Assembly: GCF_003326015.1 (NCBI RefSeq) | Contig: NZ_CP023860.1 | Location: forward strand, 744,001-808,000 | Direction: 5' to 3' | Source of the DNA: Candidatus Thioglobus sp. NP1 | GTDB taxonomy: Bacteria; Pseudomonadota; Gammaproteobacteria; PS1; Pseudothioglobaceae | Length of the DNA stretch: 64,000 nucleotides | Shown: in pieces, positions 62,145 to 64,000 of the stretch | Layout: every line of letters starts with the position of its first letter | How positions within the stretch are numbered: position 1 is the first letter of the stretch | Notes under the pieces: model-generated | Told to the model about the DNA's origin: nothing | The model's database searches: none | What the model saw: the letters and a program-made list of their open reading frames with translations, nothing else | Translations under genes and position numbers: made by a program

Positions 62145-64000
62145 ATGTTGCTAAATCAAGCTTTTTCAATCAAAGAAGCTCCCCGTGCACTTTTTTGGAT
62201 TAGCATTTTCTTAATCTCATTTTCTGGCATGTTCTATCTTGGCCTGAATGCTGAATTGATAGAGAAGTGGTATCTTGTCCTGGTTATTTTCAATGTGGTA
62301 ATGAGTTTAGTCGCTATTTACTACATTGTGCTTTCAATGAAGAAGCTGAAGATGAATACTCAAGAAGGTGTTATTGGTTCAAAGTTTACTTGGTCATTTA
62401 TAAAGATTGTTCCAGTCTTGGTATTAGTTCCTGTTCTATCTTTTTATCTTTTTTCTTTTGGCTCAATAAGAGATAATCTCCAAATTGCTGAGAGTAAATT
62501 TGATGAGTTTAATCTTAAAGTTGGTGGAGAAGTTGATGAGCTTTATCGCAATACAAGTAATGTTGCAATTAAATATTATGATGACAGAACACGAAATATT
62601 GGAAAGCTTGTAAATTACTTTGACGCTCCTAGTAAATCAGCTGAAGAAATGCAAACAGTTTTAAATCTTTTAGTCCAAGATTCATGGGCTTGTGAGCTAA
62701 AGCTTTATGACAGCAATATGAATCTCGTTGCAAGTAGCAAAAGTGATTTAGTTTGCTTGAAAGATGGAATTACTGCTTCGACAAATGAATTTTCATTAAT
62801 TGCACATTACTCTTCAGATTTTAGTATTGATAGTTTGACCTCCAGAATGACACGTTTTAGAGATGCGGCTAAGGATGCAGAATTAACACTTAATTCATCT
62901 ATTATTAAAACTCGATTTATGATTGACTTTTCATCAACAATTTTATTAGCCGTTTTAAGCGCATTATTAATTGTTCTTAGAATGATAGATCAATTAATGA
63001 GACCAATGCATAATTTATCAATAGCAACTAGAGAAATTTCTTCAGGTAATTATGATGTGCAAATTGAGCAGAGCCCAAAAAATACTGATATGAATGACTT
63101 GATAGAACATTTTAATGAAATGAGTAGCAGAATCAAAATGTCTAGAGAAGGGCTTGATACCCATAATTTGTATCTTGAGACAATTTTAAAATATTCTTTT
63201 GGAGTTATTGCTTTAAACCAATATAAAAAAATACAACTCATAAATCCTGTAATTGGGAAAATGCTTCAAATTAAAGATGAGACAATTTTTATTTCAAAAT
63301 CCTATGATGCCATAATCAAAGATTACCCAAATTTAGAGCCTCTTTTTTCATTTATTGAGAAAAAGATAGGTGATGATTTACCTGAATGGAATGGAGAAGT
63401 TGAACTGACATTAAAAGATCGATATCGACTTATATATTGCCAGGGAGCTGTTCTTGATATTGAAAATAAATCACTTGGATACGTTATTATAATAAATGAT
63501 ATTTCAAAATTAAATCGCGCCCAGAAAAAAGCTGCATGGGGTGAGGTTGCAGTTCGAATGGCACATGAAATTAAAAATCCACTAACTCCAATATTGCTAT
63601 CTGCGCAAAGGTTACGCAACCTTTTTTTAGATAAATTAGATACTAAAGATTCTGCAATTATTAATAAAACAACACAAACTATTATTGATCAAGTTGCCTC
63701 TATGGATTCAATGGTAAGCGCCTTTGCAAACTATGCTAATACACCTGAAATTGTGAAAGTTTCTACCTCACTAAATGCTTTGATTAATAAATCTGTTGCT
63801 CTTTATGATAATAATGAAAATTTAAGAATTGATCTTGATTTGAGTGGTGACTTGCCAGAATTACAGATAGATAAAGATGCGGTTTCTAGGGTTATAATTA
63901 ATTTGATTAAAAATTCAATTGAAGCTAAGAAAGATGATGGTATTTTAAATATTAAAATTAAATCAAGATTCAAAAAAGATGAAGGCTTAGTTCGTTTTAC
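62145..64000 (+). CDS. ntrY: NtrY-like sensor histidine kinase, C-terminus cut by window edge
   Basis: The frame from ATG 62145 stays open to the window end (about 618 residues visible). Two or three membrane helices lie in the first 115 residues, a periplasmic or extracytoplasmic region follows, another helix near 270, a HAMP domain near 290–340, a PAS-like domain near 350–450, the H-box RMAHEIKNPLTPI with His about 474, and the N-box VIINLIKNSIEA near 583. The ATP-binding G boxes are beyond the edge. NtrY pairs with NtrX, usually encoded next; nitrogen or redox control is likely. Confidence 0.9.
   Translation, partial: MLLNQAFSIKEAPRALFWISIFLISFSGMFYLGLNAELIEKWYLVLVIFNVVMSLVAIYYIVLSMKKLKMNTQEGVIGSKFTWSFIKIVPVLVLVPVLSFYLFSFGSIRDNLQIAESKFDEFNLKVGGEVDELYRNTSNVAIKYYDDRTRNIGKLVNYFDAPSKSAEEMQTVLNLLVQDSWACELKLYDSNMNLVASSKSDLVCLKDGITASTNEFSLIAHYSSDFSIDSLTSRMTRFRDAAKDAELTLNSSIIKTRFMIDFSSTILLAVLSALLIVLRMIDQLMRPMHNLSIATREISSGNYDVQIEQSPKNTDMNDLIEHFNEMSSRIKMSREGLDTHNLYLETILKYSFGVIALNQYKKIQLINPVIGKMLQIKDETIFISKSYDAIIKDYPNLEPLFSFIEKKIGDDLPEWNGEVELTLKDRYRLIYCQGAVLDIENKSLGYVIIINDISKLNRAQKKAAWGEVAVRMAHEIKNPLTPILLSAQRLRNLFLDKLDTKDSAIINKTTQTIIDQVASMDSMVSAFANYANTPEIVKVSTSLNALINKSVALYDNNENLRIDLDLSGDLPELQIDKDAVSRVIINLIKNSIEAKKDDGILNIKIKSRFKKDEGLVRF

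Overview
The window is an AT-rich, densely packed bacterial chromosome segment. Gene content (RsfS/RlmH/NadD block, RlmD, EpmB, MraY, RF3, NtrY-type kinase, IleS–AroB–GatCAB, DnaK/DnaJ, Psd, NhaD) points to a gammaproteobacterium with a small, streamlined genome. From general knowledge it resembles the marine SUP05/Thioglobus group, but that placement is inference: there is no rRNA here. No phage, insertion sequence or CRISPR array was seen.

Layout. 1–3092 (minus): cyclophilin–FKBP-like protein, mraY, dcd and the start of prfC. 3236–13885: mixed housekeeping and redox genes (ferredoxin, class V aminotransferase, two metallo-beta-lactamase-fold hydrolases, rlmD, rhodanese, uvrD, epmB, a TlpA-like thioredoxin, an ArsC-like reductase, and the rlmH–rsfS–nadD block). 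13969–14272: three tRNA genes (Ala-GGC and two different Glu-TTC) behind a strong promoter. 14296–18280 (minus): a compact accessory cluster of flavin monooxygenase, glutathione transferase, SnoaL-like protein, alpha/beta hydrolase and methyltransferase. 18406–29162: cysC facing a minus-strand run of five TPR proteins, two carrying sulfotransferase domains and two carrying SPINDLY/OGT-type glycosyltransferase domains, with one sugar nucleotidyltransferase. 29361–38406: rluD, pgeF, mutM, an acyl-ligase/chalcone-isomerase-like pair, a small membrane protein, a porin-like gene with a conspicuous control region, ygfZ and nhaD. 38393–52801: coaX, trpS, rluB, ileS, aroB, gatCAB, selO, an M50 protease, proS and psd. 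52812–54080: a decayed NAD-dependent epimerase remnant next to an SbmA-like transporter. 54128–64000: CorC-like protein, eno, dnaJ, dnaK with a sigma-32-like promoter, coaD, rsmD (no ATG/GTG/TTG start), rnd and a truncated ntrY-like kinase.

The main candidate for an undescribed system is 18406–29162. CysC makes PAPS, the sulfotransferase donor. The OGT-type enzymes use a nucleotide sugar, which the embedded nucleotidyltransferase could supply. TPR arrays on all five large proteins suggest shared protein acceptors or a scaffold. The two OGT genes share an almost identical C-terminal catalytic lobe at DNA level, while their TPRs and N-lobes have diverged, a pattern of gene conversion. Function and substrate cannot be read from sequence.

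Regulatory structure worth noting: a 31-bp dyad abutting the -35 of the porin-like gene plus a leader hairpin; a perfect inverted repeat at 34183–34202; two good intrinsic terminators (34900–34924, 36112–36142); and a heat-shock-like promoter before dnaK.
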